The notes: generated by a model from the letters alone, not told the origin. Numbered from the stretch's first letter, positions 9,435 to 18,164 are shown. The stretch: 52,261 nucleotides of DNA from CAZKUN01 sp964555935 (GCA_964555935.1 CAZKUN010000033.1:1-52261), one strand, 5' to 3'. Numbers and translations: made by a program.

Positions 9435-10721
9435 CTACTCGGGCAGCGGCTTGCCCTTCGTTTCTGGCAGCAGGTAGACGATCACCAAGCCAAACACAAA
9501 CACGAGCCCCAGCAACGACACGGCCAGGCGGAAATCCACGCCCGGCAGGCTCTTCACCCAGCCCGAAAACACGAGCATGAACGCGGCCAGGATCCGCCCC
9601 CCGTTGAAGCAGAAGCCCGTTCCGGTCGCGCGCAGGTGCGTCGGGAACAGCTCTGGGAAGTAGACGGCGAATCCCGCGTGCATGGAGAGCGTGAAGAAGC
9701 CATAGATCGGCAGCAATATCAGGAGTTGGCCGTATGTCTGCGGGAGATAGCAGGTGATCGGCACAATCACCAGCGCGCCCAGCTGCACGAGCCAGAACGC
9801 GGGACGTCGCCCCAGCCGCACGGCGAGAGGCCCGAAGGCGAGCAGACCGATTCCCGCGCCGGTCGTCTGGACGATCCCGTACGCCAGCTTCGCCTTGCCC
9901 ACCGCGTCCGGATCGCCCGCCGCAGTCAGCAGGTTCTTCGCGAGGTCCTGGCCGGCGATCGTGACGCCCCAAAAGGTGCCCAGCCCAACCGCCGCGAGCA
10001 GCATTCCGAGAATCGCCCGCGGAGCCCACCGACGGTCGGTCAGCAGTTCCTTGAAACTCCCGAGCTTGGCGCCTTCCTCTGACGACTCCTTGGCTTCGGA
10101 CCACGACTCCGGCTCTTTGACCGACGACCGGACCCACACGATCAGCAGCGCGGGCGCAACGCCCACCAGATAGGCCCAACGCCAATGCGACGCGACCACC
10201 ATCCCGGCTATGGCCGCCAGCCACGTCCCGAAGACGCTGGACGCGTGGAAGATGCTGGACGCCTGGGCTCGGGCTTTCCGTGGCATGACCTCCGCCACGA
10301 GCGCCGCCGCGACGGCCCACTCGCCTCCGACGCCCATCGCCACGAAAAACCGCAACACGCCTACGTGCCAGAGGTCCTGAGCGAAGAACGTCAGCCCGGA
10401 GAAGACGGAATACATCAGGATCGTGATGACCATGACCGGCCGTCGGCCGATCCGATCCGCCAGCGATCCGAACAGCAAGCCCCCGACCGTTCCGCCCAGG
10501 AGGAAGATCGCCAGGAACATGTCCCCGAGCAGGAAGACGCTCCCGACCTTGCCGTCGGGCCCGATGATCTCGGCCAGCATGTCCCCGCGGGTGATCGCGA
10601 AGATCTGGCCCTCGTAAACATCGAAGATCCATCCCGCGGACGCGATGGCGAGCACGATCCACTGGTAGCGAGTGACGCCTTTGTACCAGGGCTGGGATGA
10701 GGCTTCAGGGGTTTCTGCCAT
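9435..10721 (-). CDS. MFS transporter
   Basis: 428 residues with 12 predicted helices in two six-helix halves and a longer central loop (about residues 200-230). The N-terminal part has WIFDVYEGQIFAI in helix 1 and FGSLADRIGRRPVMVITIL, the classical G-x-L-[AS]-D-R-x-G-R-R loop 2-3 signature of the major facilitator superfamily. LGRRP in the second half is the repeat of that signature. The length and both signatures place it near the sugar/metabolite:H+ symporters (sialic-acid or aromatic-acid-like transporters). The ATG at 10721 directly abuts the TAG of the upstream UroD-family gene, so the two are co-transcribed. Substrate is unknown; a compound demethylated or decarboxylated by the upstream gene product is a reasonable guess. 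Confidence 0.9.
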   Translation of the reverse strand: MAETPEASSQPWYKGVTRYQWIVLAIASAGWIFDVYEGQIFAITRGDMLAEIIGPDGKVGSVFLLGDMFLAIFLLGGTVGGLLFGSLADRIGRRPVMVITILMYSVFSGLTFFAQDLWHVGVLRFFVAMGVGGEWAVAAALVAEVMPRKARAQASSIFHASSVFGTWLAAIAGMVVASHWRWAYLVGVAPALLIVWVRSSVKEPESWSEAKESSEEGAKLGSFKELLTDRRWAPRAILGMLLAAVGLGTFWGVTIAGQDLAKNLLTAAGDPDAVGKAKLAYGIVQTTGAGIGLLAFGPLAVRLGRRPAFWLVQLGALVIVPITCYLPQTYGQLLILLPIYGFFTLSMHAGFAVYFPELFPTHLRATGTGFCFNGGRILAAFMLVFSGWVKSLPGVDFRLAVSLLGLVFVFGLVIVYLLPETKGKPLPE

Positions 10722-11945
10722 CTAGTAGGCTCCCACCTCGCGCGCCGTCTCGAGCATGGCGGCGAGGTTCTCGGGTGGCGTGCCGTGTTGCACGTTGTGG
10801 ATCGCGTTGAAGACGAATCCGCCGCCGGGCGCGAAGGTATTGACCCGCTCCGCGACCTCGCGGCGCACGTCGTCGGGCGTGCCGAAGGGAAGCGTCTGTT
10901 GCGTGTCGACGCCCCCGCCCCAGAAGGTGATGCGTCCACCGAAGTCCTGCTTCAGCCGCTCCGCCTCCATGCCATCCGCGGAGCACTGGACCGGGTTGAG
11001 GATGTCGAACCCCGCCTGGATCCACCCCTCGATGATGTCGTAGTTCGCGCCGCAGGTGTGAGTGAACGTCTTCATGCTCGTGTTCTCGTGGACCCAGCCA
11101 TTGATACGCTGCCAGCCGGGGACCATCACGTCGTAGAAGAGTTCCGGCCGGAACAGTTCGCCGCGCTGCGTCCCGAAGTCGTTCCCCTGGATTAGGATTG
11201 CCGCGCAATACTCGCCCACAGCCTCGGAGTAGAGCTTGAGGTTCTCGATCGCGACATCGGCCATCGCCGCGACCATCTCCTTGCACCACGCGGGATCGAG
11301 CGTCAGGAGCATCGGCCACTCAAGCATCCCATGCGCCCAGAGACTCCCCCGCCAGAAGCCGCCGAGAATCGCGTAGTCCGTGTTCTCGTAGAGCTGCCGG
11401 CCGCGCTCGCGAATGTCACTGAGTTCTTCATCTGTGAAGATGGGAAGTTGGCTCGCGTAGTCCGCGGGGTCGACCATCAGCGCGTCAAGGTCCTGGGGGA
11501 TCGTGATGCTGCCGATGGCGTCGAAGTAGTAGCCGTCTTTGGGCATCTCCCACGCCGGGGGCGCATCAGCCTGCCCGCCCGGCGAGAGCAGCCAATTGCC
11601 AGCCGCGTCTTGCGTGGGATTGAACTGCCCCGGCATCAGAACGGGCGTGCCATCCGGCAGCGTCCACGGTTTGTAGTCGCGCGCGGCGATGTCAAACGTC
11701 GGCTTGGGTTGCTCCAGCCCGACGACATCGATGCCGAACAGGTCGAGGTAGTCCTCATCGACATCGGCCAGCATCTGCATCAAGTCATACACGCGAGGAG
11801 GCTCGGCGGGGAGTCCGGCGTGTTTGCGTAGCGACGAGTAGGCCTGGGCCATGATGCCCGTCACGCGCGATCCGCCGATGTCGATCGGCACGCGGTCGGG
11901 CTCTTCGAAGTTGAGAGTTTTGGCGACTCGTTCCCGTGAGGTCAT
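10722..11945 (-). CDS. Uroporphyrinogen decarboxylase-family protein (methyltransferase-like)
   Basis: 407 residues. The chosen start is the ATG at 11945, which gives MTSRERVAKTLNFEEPDRVP, the usual beginning of this family; an upstream in-frame extension is low-complexity. Visible family features are the early RVPID segment, a central MVPGWQRINGWVHE region, the HTCG motif (His and Cys of the MtaA/MtbA-type zinc site) and the C-terminal GGGFVFNAIHNVQHGTPPEN, normally close to GGGFIxxxxHxIxxxxPxEN. HemE proper lacks the HxCG zinc motif and is shorter, so this is more likely a corrinoid-dependent methyltransferase relative than a haem enzyme. There are no other haem genes nearby, and the next genes are an MFS transporter and a DUF6785 protein. 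The methyl donor and acceptor are unknown. Confidence 0.82.
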   Translation of the reverse strand: MTSRERVAKTLNFEEPDRVPIDIGGSRVTGIMAQAYSSLRKHAGLPAEPPRVYDLMQMLADVDEDYLDLFGIDVVGLEQPKPTFDIAARDYKPWTLPDGTPVLMPGQFNPTQDAAGNWLLSPGGQADAPPAWEMPKDGYYFDAIGSITIPQDLDALMVDPADYASQLPIFTDEELSDIRERGRQLYENTDYAILGGFWRGSLWAHGMLEWPMLLTLDPAWCKEMVAAMADVAIENLKLYSEAVGEYCAAILIQGNDFGTQRGELFRPELFYDVMVPGWQRINGWVHENTSMKTFTHTCGANYDIIEGWIQAGFDILNPVQCSADGMEAERLKQDFGGRITFWGGGVDTQQTLPFGTPDDVRREVAERVNTFAPGGGFVFNAIHNVQHGTPPENLAAMLETAREVGAY

Positions 11946-11996
11946 GGGCCACGGTTCGCCGGGCGCCGCTCTGGCCCCTCGGCGGGAACGGCAGAC

Positions 11997-12022
11997 GGCC
12001 CGGGGTTTCGGCTCCCCGGGCC
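11997..12022 (-). terminator. GC-rich stem-loop after the secreted-protein gene
   Basis: GGCCCGGGG (11997-12005) and CCCCGGGCC (12014-12022) form a perfect 9-bp stem with an 8-base loop, 25 bases beyond the TAG of the secreted protein gene and about 50 bases before the UroD-family start. There is no U-tract on either strand, so it is not a classical intrinsic terminator. It could be an mRNA-processing or attenuation hairpin that separates the two genes. Confidence 0.4.
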
Positions 12023-12047
12023 ACATGCTGGAGAATCAGAGGGCGGG

Positions 12048-12935
12048 CTACTCCTCCGGCTTGATGAAGCCCTCGAGTTCAGGCAGGTCGTCGATCCTCA
12101 GCCTGCCGAACGGCCCCGGCACTGTCACGACTCCAACAGGCGGGCGCTCAAACTCGACGATCGAAAGCTGCATGAGGTCGGCGCTCTTGCCGTTTACATT
12201 GGCCGCGCCGCGCTGCACCGGCCCGTAGTACCGGGGCGCGCCAGACCTGTTGAACGGATTGCCCGGTGCCTGGTAGTACGTCTTGCCGCCAAACTCCACG
12301 TAGCCTCCCGGCCCCCCAGCACGGATCTGGGTGCGGCCGTGGAACCAGTGGAAATCCTCCGGCTCCTTGGGGTCGGGCGCCCAATCACGGAAGATCCGCA
12401 CTTGGTCACCGTCGCCGAGGATCATCGGGATCGGCCGCTCGCCCTCGACCAACCGGATGGGGCCTTCGTCGGCTACGATCGTTGGCTGCCCATCATCAGG
12501 CTCACCTACTACGAAGCCAAGCAGGCCGGACAGATCCTCGAGCGTCGCGCAAGCCACGCCCTTCACGCGCTTTGGCGTGTGGATGAAGTCGCGGTAATTC
12601 TCGCCGTTCTTGTCAATCTGTTCGCGGCCAACCTCGATCTCGTAGGTGTCCTCACCCACGGTGATCTTCAGCGGGCCCGCGTGGCCGAAGACGACGCGCA
12701 TCTGGATGCGCAGCTTGCCGTCCTCCTGCTCGATCGCCTGGGTGAAGCCTCCACCCTCGAACTCGGCGCCGACGATCTCGCAGACGTCACCGATGCCTGC
12801 CCACCACTGGCCGTCCTCTTCGAATAAGGGGTACGCGGACTTCTCGGCGGGGCCTTCGGGGCCATCCGGGGCGCCGATCGCAACAGCGCAGAACAGCACG
12901 AGGGTGCCGACAACCAGTCTCAGCCGGGGTGTCAT
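12048..12935 (-). CDS. Secreted protein, possible copper-amine-oxidase-N-like domain
   Basis: 295 residues with a signal peptide (MTPRLRLVVGTLVLFCAVAIGA, cleavage near residue 22). The mature part reads YPLFEEDGQWWAGIGDVCEI, then VVFGHAGPLKITVGEDTYEI, then VACATLEDLSGLLGFVVGEP. This order of a short lead strand, the 'xxVGxxxxxI' strand pair and a 'vplxxlaxllG' helix resembles the stalk-binding copper amine oxidase N-terminal domain found in many secreted Gram-positive-type proteins. Identity is too weak to be firm. The C-terminal 110 residues have no family I recognise; they contain GGYVEFGGKTYYQAPGNPF. It lies upstream of the UroD-MFS-DUF6785 genes on the same strand but is separated by a stem-loop. 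It probably acts outside the cytoplasmic membrane. Confidence 0.55.
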   Translation of the reverse strand: MTPRLRLVVGTLVLFCAVAIGAPDGPEGPAEKSAYPLFEEDGQWWAGIGDVCEIVGAEFEGGGFTQAIEQEDGKLRIQMRVVFGHAGPLKITVGEDTYEIEVGREQIDKNGENYRDFIHTPKRVKGVACATLEDLSGLLGFVVGEPDDGQPTIVADEGPIRLVEGERPIPMILGDGDQVRIFRDWAPDPKEPEDFHWFHGRTQIRAGGPGGYVEFGGKTYYQAPGNPFNRSGAPRYYGPVQRGAANVNGKSADLMQLSIVEFERPPVGVVTVPGPFGRLRIDDLPELEGFIKPEE

Positions 12936-13013
12936 GATGCCATCCCTCCCCTGGTCGCGTGTCTCATGTTCTTAGACGCGTCTGGGGGGGAAACGGTTCT
13001 GTGTTTCTCGGGG

Positions 13014-13970
13014 CTAGCTCTCGCGCGCCGTCGTGGATTCGGCGAAGGCCAGCGTCTCGGCTGAACTCCCGACGCCGCCCGTGGTGCCCATCGCGAGCGT
13101 GGCCATCGCGCCGGCGGCGGAGGCGAAGCGCCCGATTTGCTCCAGCGGCCATCCCTCGAGATAGCCGCGAAGGAAGCCCGCGACAAACGCGTCGCCCGCC
13201 CCCGTTCCGTCGATGGGCTCGATGTCGAAGGCGGGCAGCGACAGCTCGTCGTCAGGCGTGCGGATGTAGCACCCGTGCTCGCCCTGCTTGAGCCCGACGA
13301 TGCTGGGACCCGCCGCGATGAGCTTCTCGGCGATGGCGGGAGGTTCGATCTCGCCGGTCAGCTCGACAGCCTCGGAGATGCTCGGCAGGAAGATATCGGA
13401 ATGCGGCAGCATCGGCCCAACGAGTTCCATCCACCTACCCGTCGGATCCCACACGGTGTCGAGGCACGTCGTCGCGCCCGCCTGCTTCGCCCTGCGCAAG
13501 ACCTCGGCCGCTGGGCCTCCGTCAAATCCCGGCATCACCAGCGTCCCAGCGATGTGCACCACCTTCGCGCGGGCGAGAATGTCATCGGGCATGTCCGACG
13601 GCAGGACGCGCGTGCTAGCGCCCATGTAATGGATGAAGCTGCGCTCGCCGTCGCCGTGGACCATCACCATCGTGCCCGATGTCCCGGCTTCGGGGTCGCT
13701 GACAATCGCTGATGTATCAACGCCGGATTCTTCGAGAGTCTGGCGGACAAAGGCGCCGAAGCCGTCGTTGCCCACGCGCCCGACCACGGCGACTTTGCCG
13801 CCGAGCTTGGCGAGGCCGATCCCCGTATTGGCGGCGCATCCGCCGATGCCAATCCCCATCTCATCGACGAGCGACAGTCGTCCGCGAGTCGGCCACTCAT
13901 CGATCGGCCTACCGAAGACGTCCGCCACCAGGATGCCCATGCAGGCAACGTCGATATCTTTCACAGTCAC
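13014..13970 (-). CDS. PfkB-family carbohydrate kinase
   Basis: 318 residues, the usual length for ribokinase-like enzymes. GGCAANTGIGLAKLG (about 43-57) is the N-terminal sugar-binding signature, GRVGNDGFG follows, and DGTGAGDAFVAGF (about 254-266) is the C-terminal PfkB signature with the anion hole and catalytic base Asp260. The family phosphorylates a sugar or nucleoside with ATP in the cytoplasm. The start is a GTG at 13970 preceded by GGGGAG at a spacing of 8-9 bases. The neighbouring upstream gene on this strand encodes a membrane protein. The substrate (ribose, fructose, 2-keto-sugar acid, adenosine) cannot be decided from these motifs. Confidence 0.9.
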   Translation of the reverse strand: MTVKDIDVACMGILVADVFGRPIDEWPTRGRLSLVDEMGIGIGGCAANTGIGLAKLGGKVAVVGRVGNDGFGAFVRQTLEESGVDTSAIVSDPEAGTSGTMVMVHGDGERSFIHYMGASTRVLPSDMPDDILARAKVVHIAGTLVMPGFDGGPAAEVLRRAKQAGATTCLDTVWDPTGRWMELVGPMLPHSDIFLPSISEAVELTGEIEPPAIAEKLIAAGPSIVGLKQGEHGCYIRTPDDELSLPAFDIEPIDGTGAGDAFVAGFLRGYLEGWPLEQIGRFASAAGAMATLAMGTTGGVGSSAETLAFAESTTARES

Positions 13971-13994
13971 CGAAATCGCTCCCCAACATGCGGT

Positions 13995-14768
13995 TCACTC
14001 TTCGTCTTCGGCTTCAGCTTCTTCGTGCTTGCGCAAGAGATCGCGCATCGCGTTCGTCGATAGCAGGCTGACGAAACCAGGTAGAAACATGAAGAACAGG
14101 ATGAAGCTCAACCCCATCGCCCAGTTCACTCGCCCCAGTATCGGCGCCGCGATCATCGCGACCACGCACCCGACTTGCACGAAGACCAGAAACGTGTAGC
14201 CCGGATGCGCCATTGTCAGGATGAAACCCTTCCGCAGCGCCGACCAGATCGACTCGTCGTCCATGACCAGGAACGCCGGCACGTACAGGTTCATCATGAC
14301 CCAGAAGATGCTGAAGTAGACCCAAAGGAGGCTGATGCCCTCGAGGAGCCAGTGCTCGAACTTCCACTGGTAGAACCACGCGGCCAACAGCGTCCCGCCA
14401 AGGATGAATGCATAGACGAGGAATAGCCCCACGCCGCGCCAGTAGAACTTGCGGAGCGCGCCTAGCATCGCGCCCATCCCCGGCAACTCGCGCTGAGAGA
14501 TCGTGTCGCTGAGGCCGTAGAGCGCCACCCAGATTGGTCCGACCGAGAGCGCCCCGAGCAAGTAGGCTGCCAACAGCGCCACGAGCGTCGCGGGAGCCAG
14601 AGCGCTCGCGAGCGTCGGCGCAATCAGGCTGACCGCGACCACCAGCGACCCGAGAATCACTAGGTGGAAATAGTCGTAGCACTCGCTCAGCGTCGACCGA
14701 AGCACGTGCCCCAATCCGGAGGGCTCGGCGGCATCGTCGTTCAGAGGATTGCGCTTCGAATCATCCAT
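13995..14768 (-). CDS. Multi-pass membrane protein, DUF624/YesL-like
   Basis: 257 residues from the ATG at 14768 (a GTG at 14819 would add 17 residues). About six hydrophobic helices are visible: near 30-50, 55-80, 115-135, 145-170, 195-215 and 218-238. The tail is very acidic (EEAEAEDEE). The arrangement, including a charged segment ALRKFYWRGVGLFLVYAFIL, resembles DUF624 (YesL) proteins, which often accompany sugar transport genes. This assignment is tentative. It sits 24 bases upstream of the PfkB kinase and is divergent from the TPR gene, with both promoters in about 110 bases. Confidence 0.6.
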   Translation of the reverse strand: MDDSKRNPLNDDAAEPSGLGHVLRSTLSECYDYFHLVILGSLVVAVSLIAPTLASALAPATLVALLAAYLLGALSVGPIWVALYGLSDTISQRELPGMGAMLGALRKFYWRGVGLFLVYAFILGGTLLAAWFYQWKFEHWLLEGISLLWVYFSIFWVMMNLYVPAFLVMDDESIWSALRKGFILTMAHPGYTFLVFVQVGCVVAMIAAPILGRVNWAMGLSFILFFMFLPGFVSLLSTNAMRDLLRKHEEAEAEDEE

Positions 14769-14812
14769 GGCAGTGGGCGTGGTTTCACCGGGTGAGGCCG
14801 CCGCGCCTTCCC

Positions 14813-14839
14813 TTGACACGGCGACGGGTCTGGCACAAT
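14813..14839 (+). promoter_or_regulatory. Sigma-70-type promoter for the TPR gene
   Basis: A perfect -35 box TTGACA (14813-14818) is followed after 15 bases by CACAAT (14834-14839, 4 of 6 matches to TATAAT). The predicted transcript starts near 14846, which excludes the ATG at 14749 as the start and supports the GTG at 14878 behind GAGGGGGT. The 15-base spacer is short, so the -10 assignment could shift by a base or two. Confidence 0.55.
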
Positions 14840-14877
14840 ATCAGACGGCCTGCATTAAGGCGGGCGAGGGGGTCCCA

Positions 14878-16560
14878 GTGGACGATCATCAACTCAAGGA
14901 GGCTCTGACGTCCCTCCGCCGACGATCTCCGGCCGCCCATGACCTGGTCCGCCTCCTCTCGTTCTTCGCGCCGACAGACTTGCCCGTTGAACTGCTCGTA
15001 AACGCGCGGGACTACCTCTCGCGCCGCCTGCGGGTGACGTTCGGGAAGCCCGCTCGGATCGAGCGCGCTCTTGAGGCTCTTGCGCGGTCCGGTTTGGCAG
15101 ACCCGCGGCCCGCCGCCATCTGCATGCAGGACCATGTTCAGACGACCATCCGCCGGAGCCTCACCAAGGCAACTCACGACAGATATGTCCGCCTGGCCGT
15201 GACCGTGCTCGACACAGGCACGACGCCTCGCCAAGGGCCCGTAGGACTCGTGCCTCGATTGATCGCCCGCCTCGCCACCAGCGTCGTGCCGCCCCAGGGA
15301 CCAGACACGCAGTCGCTCCTGTTGCCCGGCCTGTACGTTCCCCATGCGCTCCACTGCGCGTCGCAGGCGGATAGACACGGCATGGCCAACGCGGCGACGA
15401 CGTCCGTGCTGACGAGGGCTGCGGGGTACCTAGAGGAGCGTGGACAACTCGACGAGGCCCGCGCCGCTCTGGAGCAGGCCGTGCGGATCGACGAGGGGTT
15501 CTACGGGACGCACCACGCACTCGTCGCGGAGCGGCTCAACGCGCTGTGCCACGTGCTGAGCCAGCTCGGCGATGCCACGACATTGATCGACCACACCAGG
15601 CGCGTGTTGGCGATTAGGCAAATCACGCACGGACTAGACCATTCGGAGACCGCGATCTGCCACTACAACGTGGCCATCGCGCTGGCCAACGGCTGGGCGT
15701 TCGAAGAGGCGTTGGCACACATCCGCGTTGCCCTCGCCACCGGTTGGGCAGCGGGAACCACTGGCTCTGAGGCCTTGGCGGCGTTCCATTTTAACCACGG
15801 CGCGATCCTCGCGGGTCTGGGTCAGCTCCAGGCCGCCCGGGACGAGTTCCTGGCGGCAGTGACGGCATACGAGGCCGCGCCGAGTGCCGACCTGGAGGCT
15901 CTCGGGGACGCCCTCGACCGGATCGCGTCGATCTCGTTCCGGCTTGACGATCTGGAGAGTTCCAGGCACTTCGGCGAATGGGCCCTGCGCGTGACAGAAC
16001 AGCGACCGGACGCGGACGACGGCACCGCGTGGAGCACGCTCCTCGACTTGGGGCGCACTGTAGCCTTGCTCGGCGAGCATGGCTCGGCACGGAGGCACGC
16101 TGGGCGCGCTCTCGCTGCGGCACCGGAGGGCCTGGAATTCGAGTTGCGCACGCATAGTGGGGTCGGGCTGGTCCTGCTGGCAGCGGAGGACTTCGAGGAC
16201 GCGCGGGGACACTTCGCTCGGGCGTTGGAGATCGCGGAGCGCGTCCATGGGCCGGACCACATTGACACAGAAACTCAGGTGAACAACCTTGCACGGGCGC
16301 ACTTCGAGCTAGGGAATCTGGACGAAGCGTGGGCGCTGCATCAGCGGGCGTTACGGATGGCCACCGGAGCTCACGGCGATGAGCACCTGTCGGTTGCTCT
16401 CCAACTCGCCGGGCTCGCCGATGTCATGGCCGCGCGTGGCGAAAAGGAGGAGGCCCGGGCCCAATTCGAACGCGCGCTGGCGATGGCATTGGACACGGCT
16501 GGCGAGGAGGAGTGGTACACGCAGCGCATCCGCAAGCGGCTCGCTAAGCTGGATGAGTGA
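14878..16560 (+). CDS. TPR protein resembling the C-terminal half of a STAND/NB-ARC regulator
   Basis: 560 residues from a GTG start chosen because a TTGACA promoter lies just upstream. Residues about 15-110 contain LVRLLSFFAPTDLPVELL, a winged-helix-like stretch with ARIERALEALARSGL, and MQDHVQTTIRRSL. This matches the layout of the winged-helix segment between the NTPase and the TPR array of NB-ARC/TPR proteins (normally 'LsvHrLvQaviR'). From about residue 170 to the end it consists of TPR units (for example LEERGQLDEARAALEQAVRI and HFELGNLDEAWALHQRALRM), of the kinesin-light-chain/TPR_12 type. No P-loop is present anywhere, so the ATPase switch expected in such proteins is missing. It could be a degraded remnant or a scaffold working with another protein. 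It converges with birA, 9 bases away. Confidence 0.75.
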   Translation: MDDHQLKEALTSLRRRSPAAHDLVRLLSFFAPTDLPVELLVNARDYLSRRLRVTFGKPARIERALEALARSGLADPRPAAICMQDHVQTTIRRSLTKATHDRYVRLAVTVLDTGTTPRQGPVGLVPRLIARLATSVVPPQGPDTQSLLLPGLYVPHALHCASQADRHGMANAATTSVLTRAAGYLEERGQLDEARAALEQAVRIDEGFYGTHHALVAERLNALCHVLSQLGDATTLIDHTRRVLAIRQITHGLDHSETAICHYNVAIALANGWAFEEALAHIRVALATGWAAGTTGSEALAAFHFNHGAILAGLGQLQAARDEFLAAVTAYEAAPSADLEALGDALDRIASISFRLDDLESSRHFGEWALRVTEQRPDADDGTAWSTLLDLGRTVALLGEHGSARRHAGRALAAAPEGLEFELRTHSGVGLVLLAAEDFEDARGHFARALEIAERVHGPDHIDTETQVNNLARAHFELGNLDEAWALHQRALRMATGAHGDEHLSVALQLAGLADVMAARGEKEEARAQFERALAMALDTAGEEEWYTQRIRKRLAKLDE

Positions 16561-16569
16561 CGACTGGGC

Positions 16570-17319
16570 TTACTTCCCCACCGTCGCATCGCCCTCGCCG
16601 ATGTGTCGGACGGCGTCGCCGATCTTCAGCTTCATCCGGCCTTCGTCGTCGATGCCGAGTGAGGTGCCGGTGAGTTGCTCGCCATCGGCGGCGAGGAGCG
16701 TGACCTCACGGCCGTTGGTGATGTCGAGCGCGTCCCAGGCGTCGATCAGGCCATCGGGGGAGGTTAGGAGCGTGTGGCAGGTGCGGGTGAGCGCGCGGAG
16801 CACGGCGGCGCTGACGGCGTCGCGGTCGTGAGGTTTCTGGGCGAGGATCTCGAGCGTGCTCGCGATGTCGCGGATGTCTTCGGGGATGTCGGCTTCCGTG
16901 CCGTTGATATTGAGACCGATGCTCAACAGCAGCGCGCCCGCGTGCATCTCAGCCAGCGTCCCCGCGAGCTTCTTCCCATGCCAGACCACGTCATTCGGCC
17001 ACTTCGTCCGTAGCTTCAGCCCGGTGGTATCCTCGACCGCGCGGACAACGCTCAACGCGGCGACGATCCCCGCGAGCCCTCGATGGCGCGCGTCTGGTAA
17101 ATCACGCAGGATCGCCGTAATCGCCAGCGCCTTGCCAGGAAGCGTGGCCCAGGTTCTCCCCCGCCGACCGCGACCGGAAGTCTGACGGTCCGCGATCACC
17201 ACCGTCCCGTGCTCGGCTCCGTCGTCGGCAAACTCGCGGGCAACGTCGATCGTCGACGGCGTCTCGTCTAGCCGGACGATGCGATGGCCGATCGGGTGAA
17301 GGGCGTCGGGGGCGCTCAT
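16570..17319 (-). CDS. birA: Biotin--[acetyl-CoA-carboxylase] ligase, short form without HTH
   Basis: 249 residues. GRGRRGRTW (about 49-57) is the biotinyl-AMP binding signature, TKWPNDVVWHGKKLAGTL holds the catalytic lysine region, and a small C-terminal SH3-like domain follows (GREVTLLAADGEQLTGTSLG). It attaches biotin to the carboxyl carrier lysine of biotin-dependent carboxylases. The N-terminal helix-turn-helix of the bifunctional repressor form is absent, so it should not regulate transcription. The ATG at 17319 overlaps the TGA of the CAP gene (ATGA); a longer reading would run back through that gene in another frame and is rejected. It is last in the CBS-NhaD-CAP operon. Confidence 0.93.
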   Translation of the reverse strand: MSAPDALHPIGHRIVRLDETPSTIDVAREFADDGAEHGTVVIADRQTSGRGRRGRTWATLPGKALAITAILRDLPDARHRGLAGIVAALSVVRAVEDTTGLKLRTKWPNDVVWHGKKLAGTLAEMHAGALLLSIGLNINGTEADIPEDIRDIASTLEILAQKPHDRDAVSAAVLRALTRTCHTLLTSPDGLIDAWDALDITNGREVTLLAADGEQLTGTSLGIDDEGRMKLKIGDAVRHIGEGDATVGK

Positions 17320-18164
17320 TCGTAACGAGCGTTCTTTGGGAGTTCCTTCTGGGGGCGGGGCTGCATGAACAGCTGGGTGATCCAGTAGTCGCCAAACTCG
17401 TTGATCGCAACGCCGACGCCGACGTACACGACGTCGGGGTTCATGATATTCTTGCGGTGTCCGGGACTGTTCATCAGCTCGATGTGGCTGCGGAGAATGT
17501 TGTCGGGGTTCAGCGCGGGCTCCGGCCGGGTCCATCGACGACTGACGTTCTCGGCGAGTCGCCACGGCCGATCGTCGAACCGCTGCTTGAACCGGTCAAC
17601 GCTCTTGGTCCGCCCGGCCCGCGGGTTCGTGTGTGAGAAGAACTGCAGGTCGCGCATGTCGACGCTATGTCCGCGTGAGACCTCGGCGAGCACGGGGTGA
17701 GGCTTGAGCACGGAGAGCCCCTCCGCGACGCGCGCCTGGTTGACCAGGTTCACGAGCTGTTGCTCGTAAACCGGCACGACGCCCTCGTACCGGGGGGCCT
17801 CAAGCCGCTCCAACGCCTCAGCGGCGCGCGCCTCGTCCGGCTTCCACGCAAGCGCCTCGCGGTATTCGCCAGTGGCGTCCTCGGCGCGCTCGTCCTGCTC
17901 AGCAATCATGCCCATCACGATGTGAGGCGTCGCGGACGCGGGGACAAGCTCCAGCGCCCTGAGGGCCTGTTCCGCGGCGGCGGCCAATTCGTCGGCTTTG
18001 AGATGCTCCAGCGCCGCTTCGAGCGCCGCGGTGGCTTCGGTCTTCTGCTCGGGGCTTGGGTAGTAGGCCGGGAACGGGAACGCGCGGCTAGCGGCGAACG
18101 CGCCCCCCATGAGGGCCAGCGCGAGAAGCAACGCAATCGCCGTCAGCCGGATTGATGTCTTCAT
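17316..18164 (-). CDS. Secreted CAP/SCP-domain protein with N-terminal TPR-like repeats
   Basis: 282 residues with a signal peptide (hydrophobic core about residues 8-24, AFA cleavage region). Residues 40-130 contain two TPR-like helical repeats (LKADELAAAAEQALRALELV and AEDATGEYREALAWKPDEAR). The C-terminal 145 residues form a CAP domain of the YkwD type: LVNLVNQARVAEGLSVLKPHPVL, then SRGHSVDMRDLQFFSHTNP, AENVSRR, SHIELMNSPGHRKNIMNPD and VGVGVAINEFGDYWITQLF. The His and Glu residues of the CAP cavity (GHSVDM, AENV, GHRKNI) are present. Such proteins act outside the cell, with largely unknown biochemistry. It overlaps both neighbours by 4 bases, so it is translated in a chain with the small gene upstream and birA downstream. 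Confidence 0.88.
   Translation of the reverse strand: MKTSIRLTAIALLLALALMGGAFAASRAFPFPAYYPSPEQKTEATAALEAALEHLKADELAAAAEQALRALELVPASATPHIVMGMIAEQDERAEDATGEYREALAWKPDEARAAEALERLEAPRYEGVVPVYEQQLVNLVNQARVAEGLSVLKPHPVLAEVSRGHSVDMRDLQFFSHTNPRAGRTKSVDRFKQRFDDRPWRLAENVSRRWTRPEPALNPDNILRSHIELMNSPGHRKNIMNPDVVYVGVGVAINEFGDYWITQLFMQPRPQKELPKNARYE

Noticed and set aside
9388..10662. Minus-strand frame of 424 codons overlapping the MFS gene
   Set aside because: Second frame of the MFS coding region, Arg/Gly-rich, no membrane helices; the 428-residue frame has the MFS signatures.
12970..13000. Run of eight G as a phase-variation site
   Set aside because: It lies between genes, not in a coding region, and not in a recognisable promoter.
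17320..17565. N-terminal extension of BirA by 82 residues
   Set aside because: It would run through the CAP gene in another frame, is Arg/Pro-rich, and lacks the HTH fold; the ATGA-coupled start fits better.
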